Shown here piece by piece: positions 9,114 to 21,426 of a stretch of 64,000 nt of DNA; positions within the stretch are counted from its first letter, which is position 1, and each line of letters begins with the position of its first letter. Made by a program: the position numbers and the translations under genes. The DNA comes from Euleptes europaea (Eukaryota > Chordata > Lepidosauria > Squamata > Sphaerodactylidae): the NCBI RefSeq assembly GCF_029931775.1, contig NC_079312.1, positions 11,105,821 through 11,169,820 on the forward strand, read 5' to 3'. The notes beneath the pieces were generated by a model. That model was not told the origin of the DNA. It saw nothing but the letters and a program-made list of their open reading frames with translations, and did no database searches.

Positions 9114-9303
9114 GTAAGTATGGAAATGCAGATCTTGCCCTTGGGTGCCTCCCCACCCTTCACTTGACAGAAAATGAAGACATCTGATAAAGGTTTGAAT
9201 GCTCAAGCAATCTAACCATAGTCCTTTTGGACTGCCCTTAGAAGGGAAATAATTGCTATGTTACTGTGAGGAGAGAGGGGTTTCTTAGTCTCTCTCTTTT
9301 CAG

Positions 9304-9430
9304 GGACTGGTGACCTTTGAGGAGGTGTCTGTTCATTTCACTGAGGAGGAGTGGGCTCTGCTGGATCCAGACCAAAGACGCCTTCACCAGGAAGTCATGG
9401 AGGACAACCGTCAGAATGTGGCCTCTCTGG
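9304..9430 (+). CDS. Gene A, exon 4: KRAB A-box
   Basis: The acceptor is ctcttttcag|GGACTGG and the donor CTCTGG|gtaagg; 127 bases, phase 0 to 1, the standard KRAB-A exon architecture. It encodes [20 protein letters not shown], then [20 protein letters not shown]. The VxF, EEW and LLDP motifs are retained, while the usual LYREVMLENY is changed to [10 protein letters not shown]. In mammals the KRAB A-box binds TRIM28 (KAP1) to silence chromatin; whether this reptile copy does is inference. It is the best preserved KRAB of the three genes. Confidence 0.85.
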
Positions 9431-9584
9431 GTAAGGCTCCCTTTTCTCTTGATTCACAGGTGATGAAGGCAGAATGGCCCCTTCTAAGAAGGATTGTAGT
9501 AGAACTCTTTTCACAGAGACCATCATTAGGGGAGTGAAACTTAACGGTTACATGCAATTAATTAACAAAATTTGAATATATTAC

Positions 9585-10101
9585 AGCCTCTCCTGGTATA
9601 CCCCGTGAAGATCTTTATGGTCATCTGATCATAATCTACTGGTGGTCCCTGGCCCTAAGAGTATGCGGCTGTCCTCAAGCAAGAGCCAAGGCCTTCTTGG
9701 CCGGGCACTGGCCTGGTGGAATGCTCTGTCTAGTGACATCAGGGCCCTGTGGGAACTTAAAGAGTTCCGTGGGGCCAGTAAGACTGAGGTATTCTGCCAG
9801 GCCTATAGATGAGGGTAGCCGCGGGTATCATCTTTGCTGGCCTCCCTACCCCCCCTTCTATGTTATGTTGTATGTCATCTTGAGGGGGCAACCTGCCACT
9901 TGTCTCGGGCAGTATGAGTATAATTTGGTGGCATCTTGAGTTCCGAGTTTGAGGGTTATTTTAATTAGGATTTTACTGTTTTAGAATTTATTAATTTTAT
10001 TGTTTACTATTATCAATGTATTTTAAATGATGTTACCCACCCAGAGCCGGGCCTCAGCCGGGGAGGGAGGGCTATAAGTCGCTAAATAAATAAATAAATA
10101 C
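9585..10101 (+). mobile_element. CR1/L3-like LINE 3' end
   Basis: Remnants of the ORF2 C-terminus are followed by 'tggtggaatgctctgtctag', 'gggccctgtggga' and a 3' UTR containing 'cccagagccgggc' and 'gggctataagtcgctaaata'. It ends in (AAAT)n. The same ORF remnants occur at 63690-63800. It lies in the intron after the KRAB exon of gene A. Confidence 0.7.
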
Positions 10102-10625
10102 AATTATAAAAAAACTTTCCATTAAACCGTGTTTCAGCCAATAGGCCTTCCTCAGTAGTACAAATTGTTAAAATATACACCATAAAGTAAAATTGTTTAA
10201 AATACAAAATACAGCATTTCTGACCTACCTCTAAGACACACACAAGAAGGAAAGCCAGTTTATTAACTAGTTAATCCCCCTTCATTCATGGAATAAATTA
10301 GGGCCTTCAATAATCACTTTCCCGATTGTTTTTAGAACTGGTCTAACTATAAAATATTTTTCTTCCTGAATTTGGATATACACACTATAGAGCTATGATT
10401 CAATCTGACCTTGCTTACTGAGATATTTGGACCAGTTATAACAACATCTGAAAAATTATTCTTGAAGGTTCTCATCTATTCCATGAATGGAGGGGGATTA
10501 TCTAGTCTGGGTCAGAAATCCTGTATTTCCTATTTTAAACAATATTTATGGTGTGCATTTTAACAATTTGAAATAGAGAGGAAGGTCTATTGACTGAAAT
10601 ATGTTTTGTTTTAATAAAAAAAATT
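10102..10625. mobile_element. Inverted-dimer element with hammerhead-like motif (second architecture example)
   Basis: The left arm (about 10102-10290: 'tttccattaaaccgtgt', 'aaaatacaaaatacagcat', 'taatcccccttcattcatgga') returns in inverted order in the right arm (about 10484-10625: 'ccatgaatggagggggatta', 'atcctgtatttcctatttt', 'ttttgttttaataaaa'). The arms are diverged, so this copy is older than 18956-19224. The structure resembles inverted Penelope-like copies. Confidence 0.5.
10127..10159 (-). ncRNA. Hammerhead-like core, third family
   Basis: Minus strand: CUGAGGA (10155-10149), stem II AGGCC/GGCU with a UAUU loop, GAAAC (10135-10131), then AC/GU around a short loop and U17. Stem I is only about two pairs. 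It fits the minimal hammerhead of Penelope-like elements, as a relic. Confidence 0.4.
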
Positions 10626-10670
10626 TCGCCATTTGTAACATATTGAAGTTTTGTTATCACACGTAACACT

Positions 10671-10978
10671 TAAGAAGGGAGCCCAATGGTTCAGAGTGGT
10701 AAGCTGCAGTACTGCAGTCAATGCTCTGCTCTTGACCTGAGTTTTATCCTTATGGAGGTCGGTTTCAGGTAGCTGGCTCAAGGTCAACTCAGCCTTCCAT
10801 TCTTCCGAGGTGGGTAAAATGAGCACCCAGCTTGCTGGGGGTAAAGTGTAGATGACTGGAGAAGGCAGTGGTAAACCACCCTGTAAACATAGTCCGCCTA
10901 GGAAACGTTGTGAAATGACATCACCCTATGGGTCAGTAATGACCCAATGTGTGCACAGGGGACTACCTATACCTTTAA
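10671..10978 (+). mobile_element. tRNA-derived SINE, Sauria type
   Basis: The head 'tggttcagagtggtaagctg' is followed by a weak B box (gagttttatcc). The body 'ggtagctggctcaaggtcaa' and 'cccagcttgctgggggtaaa' and the tail 'gtgcacaggggactacctat-accttt' fit the squamate Sauria SINE, whose tail is an ACCTTT-like repeat. Confidence 0.7.
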
Positions 10979-11304
10979 CCCTTAACATTGTGGTATTAGG
11001 CTTTATGTCAACCTTCTTGGTTACCTAGTCTTTCTGGGTTGAAGTTTTTCTTCCCCTTTCTATTTTGGAGCAGACATGGAAAGCCAAGTGGCAGACACCC
11101 AAAATATAGGCTTTTTGACTGGACCACCTCATGGGCTATTCTGAGCCTCCTCAAGGAAGGGTGAGATTTAAAAAAAAAATCCTACATAGAGAAATCAGAT
11201 TTAAACATTTTTTAAACAAGTTTGGGATTGTTAGTAAGAGTTCACTGATTTGGAGATCCATCACCACCTTATCCTGTCCTGGGAGGATTGTGGGGTCTCT
11301 TCAA

Positions 11305-11345
11305 AGGGAGAGGAGCCCTTCGACAACAGCCCTTCATCAGAGCGA
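11305..11345 (-). ncRNA. Possible hammerhead relic
   Basis: The minus strand reads CUGAUGA, then a 12-base stem-like spacer and GAAGGG. The adenine expected after GAA is a G, so the core is broken. It is recorded only because of the recurrence of such motifs in the window. Confidence 0.3.
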
Positions 11346-11647
11346 CATTAGATGGTGAGAGACTGGGATGCTGGATCTTGTGTGCCTTTGAAGGGGGCTA
11401 AGATACTGTGTCCTGGTGGTTGTGTCTGGTCTAAGGCCAGTGCTGTGCAGAAGTTCCCTGTTCCTTTCTTCTCCATGTTGGGCCATTAGCAGCATCAGCA
11501 GATAGATAACTGTGGATCCAAACACTAGCACCTTTCCCTTCTGTTGCATATATTTTTGTGGAGTTTAAAAATTTGGCATTCTTTCTTTTTGCCATTAAGA
11601 GGGACTGAGATTCAGACAGCTTGGTTTAAAATCTGAATATTTTTTAG

Positions 11648-11788
11648 AGTTGGAATGTCTGGGAGTAACTGGTCTATTTCTTTCTCCCAAAGAAGGACTT
11701 CTGCTTCTCAAACCTCATTCCATATCAACAGTGCAGGAAGAAGGAGACCCTCTTGTCCAAGACCCAGAAGAAAGAAAGAGATTTGCAG
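11648..11788 (+). CDS. Gene A, exon 5: cassette exon (first copy)
   Basis: The acceptor is attttttag|AGTTGG and the donor TTTGCAG|gtatct; 141 bases, phase 1 to 1. It encodes LECLGVTGLFLSPKEGLLLL, then KPHSISTVQEEGDPLVQDPE, ERKRFA. It sits where the KRAB B/C-box exon normally lies and has a loose resemblance to it (acidic, ending in a 'QDPEERK' stretch). A second copy follows 181 bases later. Skipping or including either copy keeps the frame, so alternative inclusion is possible. Confidence 0.65.
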
Positions 11789-11969
11789 GTATCTGCTTGT
11801 TTGTGTGGTGGATGTGAGTCAGACTTCTCTTGGAGTAAAAATTCTTCACTGGAGAATGGAGTTATTTCTTGAGAGGTAACTGCTAGAGAATATCTGTGAA
11901 AGATTAAAGGTAAAGTGGGGAGGAAAAGGCTGGCTTGTTTCTACTTCAACTTGAGGGGGGAGATTTTAG

Positions 11970-12122
11970 ACAGTACTTCGTTTTTGGAATGTCTGGAAGT
12001 AACTGGTCTATTTCTTTCCCACAAAGAAGAACTTCTGCTTCTCAAACCTCATTCTATATTCACATTGGAAGAAGCAGGAGATCCACTTATCCAAGACTCA
12101 GAAGATAGAAAGAAATTTGCAG
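11970..12122 (+). CDS. Gene A, exon 6: cassette exon (second copy)
   Basis: This is a tandem duplicate of exon 5: LECLEVTGLFLSHKEELLLL, then KPHSIFTLEEAGDPLIQDSE, DRKKFA. Its acceptor differs: the site aligned with that of exon 5 has lost its AG, but ttttag|ACAGTAC (AG at 11968-11969) gives an exon of 153 bases in the same phase 1 to 1, and the donor GCAG|gtatct is kept. The frame stays open, so it may still be used; the intron around it is also duplicated. Confidence 0.55.
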
Positions 12123-14984
<2,862 letters not shown>

Positions 14985-15405
14985 AAATGCTTGGTGTGTG
15001 GAATTTGTTCAGAGTGCCAGTCTTACTGCGCATCAACATACGAACACAGTGGAGATAACACTTAAATGTCCTATAATGTGGAAACGGCTTTTCTCACAGC
15101 CTTAGAAGAAGAAGAGCTGGTTTTTATATGCTGAATTTCTTGACCTTTTAAGTAGAGTAAAACCAGTTTACAATTTCCTTCCCTTCCTCTCCCCACAACA
15201 GACACCTTGTGAGGTAGGTGGGACTGAAAGAGTTCTGAGAGAATTGTGGTTGGCCCAAGGTCACCCAGAAATCTGTATGTGTAGGAGTGGGGACATCAAC
15301 CCGGTTCTCCAGATTAGAGTCCACTGCCCTTAACCATTACACCATGCTGGCTCTTTACATCACCTTTACTGCTCATTGACAAATTCACATAGGGGAAAAA
15401 CCTAC
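14985..15405 (+). pseudogene. Degenerate 3' continuation of the gene A finger array
   Basis: Past the stop, 'aaatgcttggtgtgtggaa' continues as a finger that has lost about five bases before 'tttgttcagagtgccag', then another finger start (ttaaatgtcctataatgtgg) up to 15104. A SINE (15106-15358) lies inside it, and 'cacctttactgctcattgac' with 'cacataggggaaaaacc' at 15360-15403 is the rest of that finger. The ancestral array therefore had at least 16 fingers. Confidence 0.75.
15106..15358 (-). mobile_element. tRNA-derived SINE (second family)
   Basis: Reverse complement: head 'gagccagcatggtgtaatgg' and 'gttgatgtcccc', body 'gggtgaccttgggcc', tail 'catataaaaaccagctct-tcttctt'. It splits the degenerate last finger of gene A. 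Confidence 0.8.
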
Positions 15406-15410
15406 TCTTT

Positions 15411-15416
15411 AATAAA
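15411..15416 (+). promoter_or_regulatory. Possible polyadenylation signal of gene A
   Basis: AATAAA about 430 bases after the stop and just past the finger remnants. It is the first such hexamer downstream. Confidence 0.45.
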
Positions 15417-15429
15417 GCCTAACACTTTA

Positions 15430-16137
15430 ATTGGCATTATTTACTGTATGCCAGAGTCCTACCCATGCTTGCTGCGGGCTACCTCAAAAGCGGATTAATT
15501 CTAGGGTCCCAGGCATGGGACAGGGGAATTAAGTCACTTGGGCAGACTGGAAAAACTGGCAGAAACTAGACACTGAGATCCCCTCTCATTAGAAAATTAT
15601 TTGTTGCTTTATTTAGAAAATATGCCTCCCCTCCAGACAGCTGCTCAAGGGAGCTCACAACTAAAATACCTGAACCAAACAAGCAATTAAAAGCAAAACA
15701 AATGGATTCCCTTGGATAAAAGGTGGGGGAGTGTTTTTTAAGAGAGAATAGGGGGGTGTCAAGAGAAAATCCATCCTGAAGGAATTTTCCAGCTTCAAGT
15801 TTTTCCCGGACATTCTGCAGGTGCAGACTGCACTTCCTCCCAGCTGCCTCTTTTTTCAAGGACAAGTTTTCAGACCAGCTAAGTTAGTTCATGAAGTTCC
15901 GCTGTGAATCTGGTACAGGAGGGAAAATTCCCTGGACAGTTCCGTGGATATGGCTCCGTGCTTGGTTGTAGAGATCAGGAGGTTAGGGCCAGCTTTCTCC
16001 ATAAGTGTACCCAATTAAAACAATATTCTTTCAACCTTATCCCCTTCCTCCTCCTTGCTACTAGAAGGACACGTTTATTAAGCTCTGCAAATTACTTGCC
16101 TCAGTAACCAACTGTGCTATATTAGGACTTCAGCTAG
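15430..16137. other. Unassigned intergenic stretch
   Basis: No gene and no clear repeat family is seen between the end of gene A and the hammerhead-bearing fragment. Confidence 0.35.
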
Positions 16138-16562
16138 TAGATAGTCAGCTTTTATTATTTTCTGTGTATCCTGCTACCATAGAACTGTATACCCTGTTTT
16201 CCTGATGCAATTACACAACTCAATAGCTGTGGAGAGGGTCAGCACAAAGAAGCTGATTCCCCTGATGAAGTTTGTATAGCGAAACCTGTAGGAGCTTTAC
16301 AAGACAAAAAGCTGTCACCGGGCATCTTTTTTCTTTTTCTGGTTCGACTAGAATCCTACCAACACAGGTCATTGGGCATAAAGAAAGATCCTTCATTCTA
16401 GTCTTAGCCTGTTCTGGATGTAATTTATTATAAACTATTTGGAAATCTTAATTACTCATGTTTTTGGTTTGTAATTTTTGTAATTTTGTTTGTAATGTGT
16501 TTATCTTTGTACAAACGATACAAGTGTTTTACGGGAGTATGCTGTATTAATAAATCTGAATC
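16138..16562 (+). mobile_element. Penelope-like fragment (tentative)
   Basis: It contains a hammerhead-like core at 16259-16293 and an AT-rich tail ending 'gtattaataaatctgaatct'. The assignment rests on the core and its context only. Confidence 0.4.
16259..16293 (+). ncRNA. Hammerhead-like core, fourth family
   Basis: CTGATGA (16262-16268) matches the core exactly. A weak stem II lies in 16269-16280, GAA is at 16281-16283, AC (16284-16285) and GT (16288-16289) can form stem III around CT, A17 is at 16290, and GG pairs with CC for stem I. All conserved core residues are present, but the stems are short. Confidence 0.45.
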
Positions 16563-16885
16563 TGTTCTGGATGACACCTCTCTTTGGGACACCTCTTGAT
16601 TCTAGGTGGGCCAGGTTGGTCAGAACACCTGTTTTTGACTTTGAAACTCTGATTGGTCTAAATCTTGTCAGGTTAACATTTGGATTTAGAGAATCAATGC
16701 TTGTAAATGTGCCTGGGTTAGTTATTTACCTTTTTATTAGTTTTGTCCTTCTTGTTCACTGCTCTTATATTGTGTATTTCTGCATATCCCTTTAATAAAT
16801 GCTATTCACTATATTTTGTGCTGTCACCCTATAAACATGCCCCCTCATATGCTCAGCTATAACCCTGCTTGCACGTCAGCAGAAT

Positions 16886-17840
16886 CGAGTATGATTCCAC
16901 TTCATGTATTACTGACCACGCTCCTATGCGGGCAGTTCTTCAGACAATAGCAGGGTTAGAAACAGAGAGTTGAAAGTATTCTTAGAGGTCATCTAGTCCA
17001 TCCCTCATATCAATGCAGGAGTAGGCAGCATTCTCAGCAAGGCTGGATTAAGACCTTTAGAGTCCCTAACCTAAGCACTTAAAAGATCTTGGTGCCCCCC
17101 ATATATATGTAATTCAAAATATAAACAACAATAAACCATCAAAAAATAATATATTGAGCCTAGTGTGATTACTCTCAGCTCCCACATTTTATTCATCCTT
17201 ATGTGTGTGTGTTTGTTTTTGTTTAAAGATAAGAGTAAAAATTGTGATGTTCAGTTTTGGGTTTGTTTGTTTTTGAGTCACTGTATGTATGTAATTTTTG
17301 TTTGTTTGTTTATTGTAGGGGCCCCTTTTTGTAGACTTTGGTTGAGCTGCACCATTTGCAGTTTTGCACCATATGGTCCATGGTAAATCTGGCAATGGAA
17401 AATTTCGGTGGTGCCCCCCCTTCCCTTGACACCCTAAGCATGTGTTTTGTTTAATGGTTAATCCAGCCCTGATTCTCAGGGGGGCGCCCAGCCAAACTCA
17501 GACTGGATATACAGGTGCTTAGCTTCTCCAGAGTTGCTACATTAGCTTTCCAGTTGTACCCCTAGAACAACATGCCAAGAAGAACTTTTGATCAGGGAAG
17601 AACTGAATCCATAAAGCCCGACTCCCTCCCATGCACATCTGAGAGGGAGGAATACCTCCTCCCCAAACCATGCCACACAACCCACAACAAAGTCTTCTCT
17701 TAGCAACACAGCCAATGAATAGGAAATCCTCTACATGGCTCAAACCAGTGAGCCCAGCCAGAATATTTTCCATACCCTCAAGGCAATTTTAGAGAACAGA
17801 ATGTGGTATGGCTATACCTCAAGATCGCTCCTTAGAGGTA
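16886..17840. repeat. Old segmental duplicate, paralogous to 820-2900
   Basis: 'ccacttcatgtattactgac', 'aggtcatctagtccatccct', 'gcttagcttctccagagttg' and 'cctagaacaacatgccaa' match the 820-2900 segment in the same order, each with substitutions. A hAT element (17038-17471) was inserted later. There is no coding content. It may be a duplicated downstream flank of zinc-finger genes. Confidence 0.5.
17038..17471. mobile_element. hAT-type non-autonomous element with 8-bp TSD
   Basis: Terminal inverted repeats: caaggctggattaa and ggttaatccagccctg. The exact 8-bp duplication ATTCTCAG lies at 17030-17037 and 17472-17479. It is 434 bp, AT-rich and encodes no transposase. Confidence 0.8.
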
Positions 17841-17848
17841 AGAGAACT

Positions 17849-18015
17849 AAGTTGCCAATTCTTGGTGGGGAAATTCCTAGAGATTTGGGGGTGGAGCTGA
17901 GGAAGGTGGTGTTTGGGGAGGGACCTCAGTAGGGTATGCCACCATAGATTCTGCCCTCTATATGAGCTATTTTCTCCAGGGGATCAGTGTCTCAGCCTGG
18001 AGGTTGGCAACCGTA
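17849..18015 (+). mobile_element. hAT-like MITE copy (common family)
   Basis: From aagttgccaattcttggtg to tggaggttggcaaccgta, with the family blocks in order. Confidence 0.65.
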
Positions 18016-18883
18016 AAATAAGCCGAGAAGGAAAAGTGGGCAGATGCCCCACTTCCCTTTCCCACAGTCTACAATTAGTCCTGAGCAGTGACATTGGAGT
18101 GATGCTTGCATGGTTAATACTTTAAGATGTATAATCTTGCCAGTGAGGCACAGAATCTGTCCTTTCAGCTTTCTAGAGCGGTTTGCTCAAAGGGTTGCAT
18201 AGAGGTAGTCACAATAAAGCAAATAGATAAATAAATGTATATTCCAATAGCGAAGTCAGCCAGATCTTTGGATACTTAAATCCAGTGACTGGAGCTGTGA
18301 ACAATATATTGAAATAACAAATATAAAATAAAATAAAAACATAGGTTGGTTTTTGTTTTTTTTAATACAAAAATGATAATAGGAGCGACTCTAGCTTTAG
18401 GCAAGGGATTTCCTCACTAGGACACTACAGATTCTAGGCTTGGAGTTTCCATCAGTAAAAGACGGGGAGGGCTGATCCCTTTCCCTGCCAATTTTGGCCT
18501 TTAAGGCTTTGTTCACTGGGGCCAGGCCTGACAAGGGTGGCAACCCTAAGTAGAACACATAATTCAACTTAGCTAGGGAGCAGGCGGCCACTTCTCTCTC
18601 AAGCAGATCAGTTCCCAAAAGAAATGCAGCCAACTCGGCAATAACGGCAAACAGCACTGAACTTCCCTTGTTTGCAACATTCATTTGGTATCCGATCGCC
18701 TGGAGGATCTGCTCACAGTTCGGAGCAAATGGCATTTCCCGCATTTTGTATTGGAACCCTGTTGGCTGGTAGGGGTGCCATGGGGGGGGGCGCCGCTCTT
18801 GCAAGTAGCCCTTGTTTCCTGCTGCCACTGTGGGCAGCAGCAGCAGCGGTGAGGGGGTGTTGTTGATGGCATCTGTGCCACAA
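18016..18883. other. Unassigned intergenic stretch
   Basis: Apart from a T/A-rich part near 18290-18370 nothing is recognised. A 143-codon open frame on the minus strand (18828-18397) has no domain and is judged chance. Confidence 0.35.
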
Positions 18884-19005
18884 CATCACTTCTGGCGAAA
18901 TCCCTGAAGTGATGTTGGGTAGCTCTAGGAATTGCCAGAAACGCCATGGTTTTTTGGTTCTTGTAGGTTATCCGGGCTGTGTAACCGTGGTCTTGGTATT
19001 TTCTT

Positions 19006-19048
19006 TCCTGACGTTTCGTCAGCAGCTGTGGCCAGCATCTTCAGAGGA
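19006..19048 (-). ncRNA. Hammerhead-like core, left arm (core intact)
   Basis: Minus strand: TCCT, CTGAAGA (19044-19038), a spacer able to form stem II, GAA, ACGT, C, AGGA (19009-19006). All conserved positions are present. Confidence 0.55.
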
Positions 19049-19094
19049 GGAACACTGAAGGACAGTGTCTCTCGACACTGTCCTTCAGTGTTAC

Positions 19095-19137
19095 TCCTCT
19101 GAAGATGCCTGCCACAGCTGCTGGCAAAACGTCAGGA
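19095..19137 (+). ncRNA. Hammerhead-like core, right arm (one core base changed)
   Basis: TCCT (19095-19098) and CTGAAGA (19099-19105) are followed by a spacer and AAAACGTCAGGA. The G of GAA is an A, so activity is not expected. Confidence 0.45.
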
Positions 19138-19624
19138 AAGAAAATACCAAGACCACGGTTACACAGCCCAGATAACCTACAAGAACCAATGAACTCTGAC
19201 TGTGAAAGCCTTCGACAATATTTTGCCATGGTTTTTCCTGGCAATTCCTAGAGCTCTATGTCATCGCTTCTGGGTTTCCCTTGGAAGTGATGTCACAGTG
19301 CAGACAACGCTGTAAAAAGCTCCCGCCAGTTGCCAGGAATGGTCTGGCAACTCTACGGAGGTTTATCCTCTGCTTATACCCCCAAAAAAATCATATTCAG
19401 TTGGCTTACCCTGGTCGAGGGTTGTGTGTCGTGAGCAAATCACACATAATTTAAAATCACATCTTGCTGCTTTTGCACCTGTGAAATGAGTGGGATTAAT
19501 CATGTCCACACATGTTTGGAACTGAATGGCTTGAACGACAGTTCCCAAAAGGAACTGCAGTTCCTTTTGATTCAATGTTTGGCTTCGGGAAAAGAACAAG
19601 GCTGAAACAGTAGAAAAGAGCAAG

Positions 19625-19712
19625 AGCCCAGTAACAGCTTAAAGACTAACAAGCTTTCTGGCTGGGTATGAGCTCTCATGAGTCACAGCTCATTTCTTCA
19701 GATAAGGCTGCG
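19625..19712 (-). mobile_element. Short repeat with hammerhead-like motif (second family)
   Basis: Reverse complement: 'atctgaagaaatgagctgtg', 'actcatgagagctcataccc', then 'gccagaaagcttgttagtct' and 'ttaagctgttactggg'. The same repeat is at 38395-38513. The core (19705-19666) has a perfect stem II (AUGAG/CUCAU) but GAG in place of GAA. Confidence 0.6.
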
Positions 19713-19884
19713 ATAAGACTGGGTAACAAAAATGAGAAGCACACATACCGGCTGGGGGATACACTTTCTCTGCCAGCCACCGGGACACTAAAATCAATCC
19801 CAAAGTGATTGTCCTGCAGTAGTGGAAGAAATACGAAATCCCAGCCAGTCTTTCTCTCTTTTTTTTTTAAGCAGGCCAACCCCA

Positions 19885-20110
19885 GGCCCCTGACCTGGAT
19901 GACCCAGGCTAGCCTGATCTCCTCAGATCTCAGAAACTAACCACGGTTGGTCCTGGTTAGTACTTGGATGGGAGACCACTAAGGGTTAGGGTTGCTATGC
20001 AGAGGCAGGCAATGGCAAACCACCTGTTAGTCTCTTGCCTTGAAAACCCTATGAGGGGGTCACCATAAGTCAGCTGCAACTTAACGGCACTGTATACACA
20101 CACACAACCC
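19885..20110 (+). mobile_element. 5S rRNA-derived SINE
   Basis: 'agcctgatctcctcagatct' and 'ggtcctggttagtacttgga' with 'tgggagacca' are the 5S rRNA internal region including its promoter boxes. The body 'gcaggcaatggcaaaccacc' ends 'cttaacggcactgtatacac'. The 3' end resembles the BovB tail, suggesting mobilisation by RTE LINEs. Confidence 0.85.
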
Positions 20111-20204
20111 CCGGCAGGGGAATGGTTTTATGGCACCCAATCCCCGCTGTTGCCCCGACCAAACTGGACACACAAACGCTCCCCACACCTGTATTTAAAG
20201 AATG

Positions 20205-20332
20205 CCTTCCTCTGCACAGCAACCCTGGTATTCCTTGGTGGTCTCCCATCCAAATACTAACCAGGGCTGACCCTGCTTAGCTTCTGAGATCTGACGAGAT
20301 CAGGCTAGCCTGGGCCATCTAGGTCAGGGCCT
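20205..20332 (-). mobile_element. 5S rRNA-derived SINE, truncated
   Basis: Reverse complement of the 5S head: 'gtctcccatccaaatactaa', 'ccctgcttagcttctgagat', 'cgagatcaggctagcctggg'. Confidence 0.8.
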
Positions 20333-20334
20333 GA

Positions 20335-20572
20335 TTTACTCTACCGTTAAGGAGCCTGGATTACAATCGCCTTCCCTTCCTCTTCCCACAAGCACCTTGT
20401 GAGGTGGGAGGGGCTGAGAGAGTTCTGAGAGAACCGTGACTAGCCCAAGGTCATCCAGCAGGCTTCACGTGGAGCGGGGAAAACAAACCCGGTTCACCAG
20501 ATTAGAGTCCGCTTATGTCCTCCTGCATCAGACCTGTGGTCCTCTAGTCCACTAAACCATCTCACACAGTGG
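20335..20572 (-). mobile_element. tRNA-derived SINE (second family)
   Basis: Reverse orientation: 'tgagaga-ttctgagagaac', 'agcccaaggtcatccagcag', 'ccggttcaccagattagagt' and an end like 'ccactaaaccatctcacaca'. Confidence 0.7.
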
Positions 20573-20619
20573 CCAAACAGTTCCTCTGGAAATCCAACAA
20601 CTGCTCAAGATCAATTGAT

Positions 20620-20800
20620 CAAGGAGCTTCTAAGGGATAAAAGGAAAAGGAAAGGAAATCCAACAACAGGGCATAGAGGCTGAGGCCTTTCCCTGATGTT
20701 GCCACCTGGCACTCTGGTTCACAGGTTGACTGCCTCTGAATGTGGAGGTTCCTTTTAGTCGCCATGGCTAGTAGCCACTGATAGACCTATTCTCTACCAC
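20620..20800 (-). mobile_element. LINE 3' UTR fragment (CR1/L2-like)
   Basis: The reverse complement carries 'agtggctactagccatggcg' and 'actaaaaggaacctccacat' with 'tcagaggcagt', matching the LINE tail at 60395-60722. Confidence 0.55.
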
Positions 20801-21426
20801 ACAGTGTGTCACGGCTCCCATGTTTCATTGTAATAAGGCTTAAGGGTTAAAGAAACTTTATTGAGCGCCTTCTTATTGTTCCCCTCCAGATCAGGGGAGT
20901 GTACATTCCGTACTCAATAAAAACACACAGACAGAGAATGGCATGCCAAAATAATCTACATTCCACCATGGGGAAAGCCAAATTCCTCAAGCTGTATAAA
21001 TTATGTAAACCATGCAATGTTTGGTGATTTGGCATAATTTATTCCATTTTGGTAGCAGTCATGGGGACGGATGTTACAACCCCCTGAATTTTGAAAAGCC
21101 TCTTCAAAGGCCCTTCCACACACACACACTGCTGCAGCTCTCTCTTCCAACATGCCACCAGATATTGCCTATGTACTTTCCAACATATCTCTGTACCCAT
21201 GAACACTAGAGACTTATTTTTGTAAAAGTCTTCATGATGTTGAGCTCCTCATCAAGTGCTAGCTTTGGCACTTTGGGAGTGCAAAGAAGTTAATGGCTCA
21301 AAATGAAAAACAAATTTAAGAGTTACACGTTGGCAGGCAGATTGTTAGTCACCTGCGGAGAGAAAGGAAACAAAATTAAAACCACCCCACTCTGCTTTTG
21401 TAAAGCTTCCCTGTCAAATCGGCCAC

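Larger units (their letters stand above)
18956..19224. mobile_element. Inverted-dimer retroelement, near-perfect foldback
   Basis: Arms 18956-19076 and 19077-19224 are near-perfect inverted copies with almost no spacer; the right arm extends about 35 bp further. It is flanked by the direct repeat gccatggttttt (18943-18954, 19225-19236). It belongs to the same family as 4625-5143 and 54345-54492. Two facing hammerhead-like cores are present. Confidence 0.65.
18884..19310. mobile_element. Palindromic MITE interrupted by the foldback element
   Basis: Outer arms: 'tgatgttgggtagctctagg' with 'aattgccaga' on the left and 'tggcaattcctagagctcta' with 'gtcatcgcttctgg' on the right, facing each other. 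Similar palindromes occur at 49925-50085 and 57355-57560. The centre holds the element at 18956-19224. Confidence 0.5.

Noticed and set aside
11305-11345. Hammerhead motif as an active ribozyme
   Set aside because: The base after GAA is G instead of A; kept only as a possible relic.
18397-18828. 143-codon minus-strand frame
   Set aside because: No domain, no splice support, no similarity to known families; judged chance.
19900-19985. 5S rRNA gene
   Set aside because: Only the internal part of 5S is present and it runs into a SINE body; it is a 5S-derived SINE.
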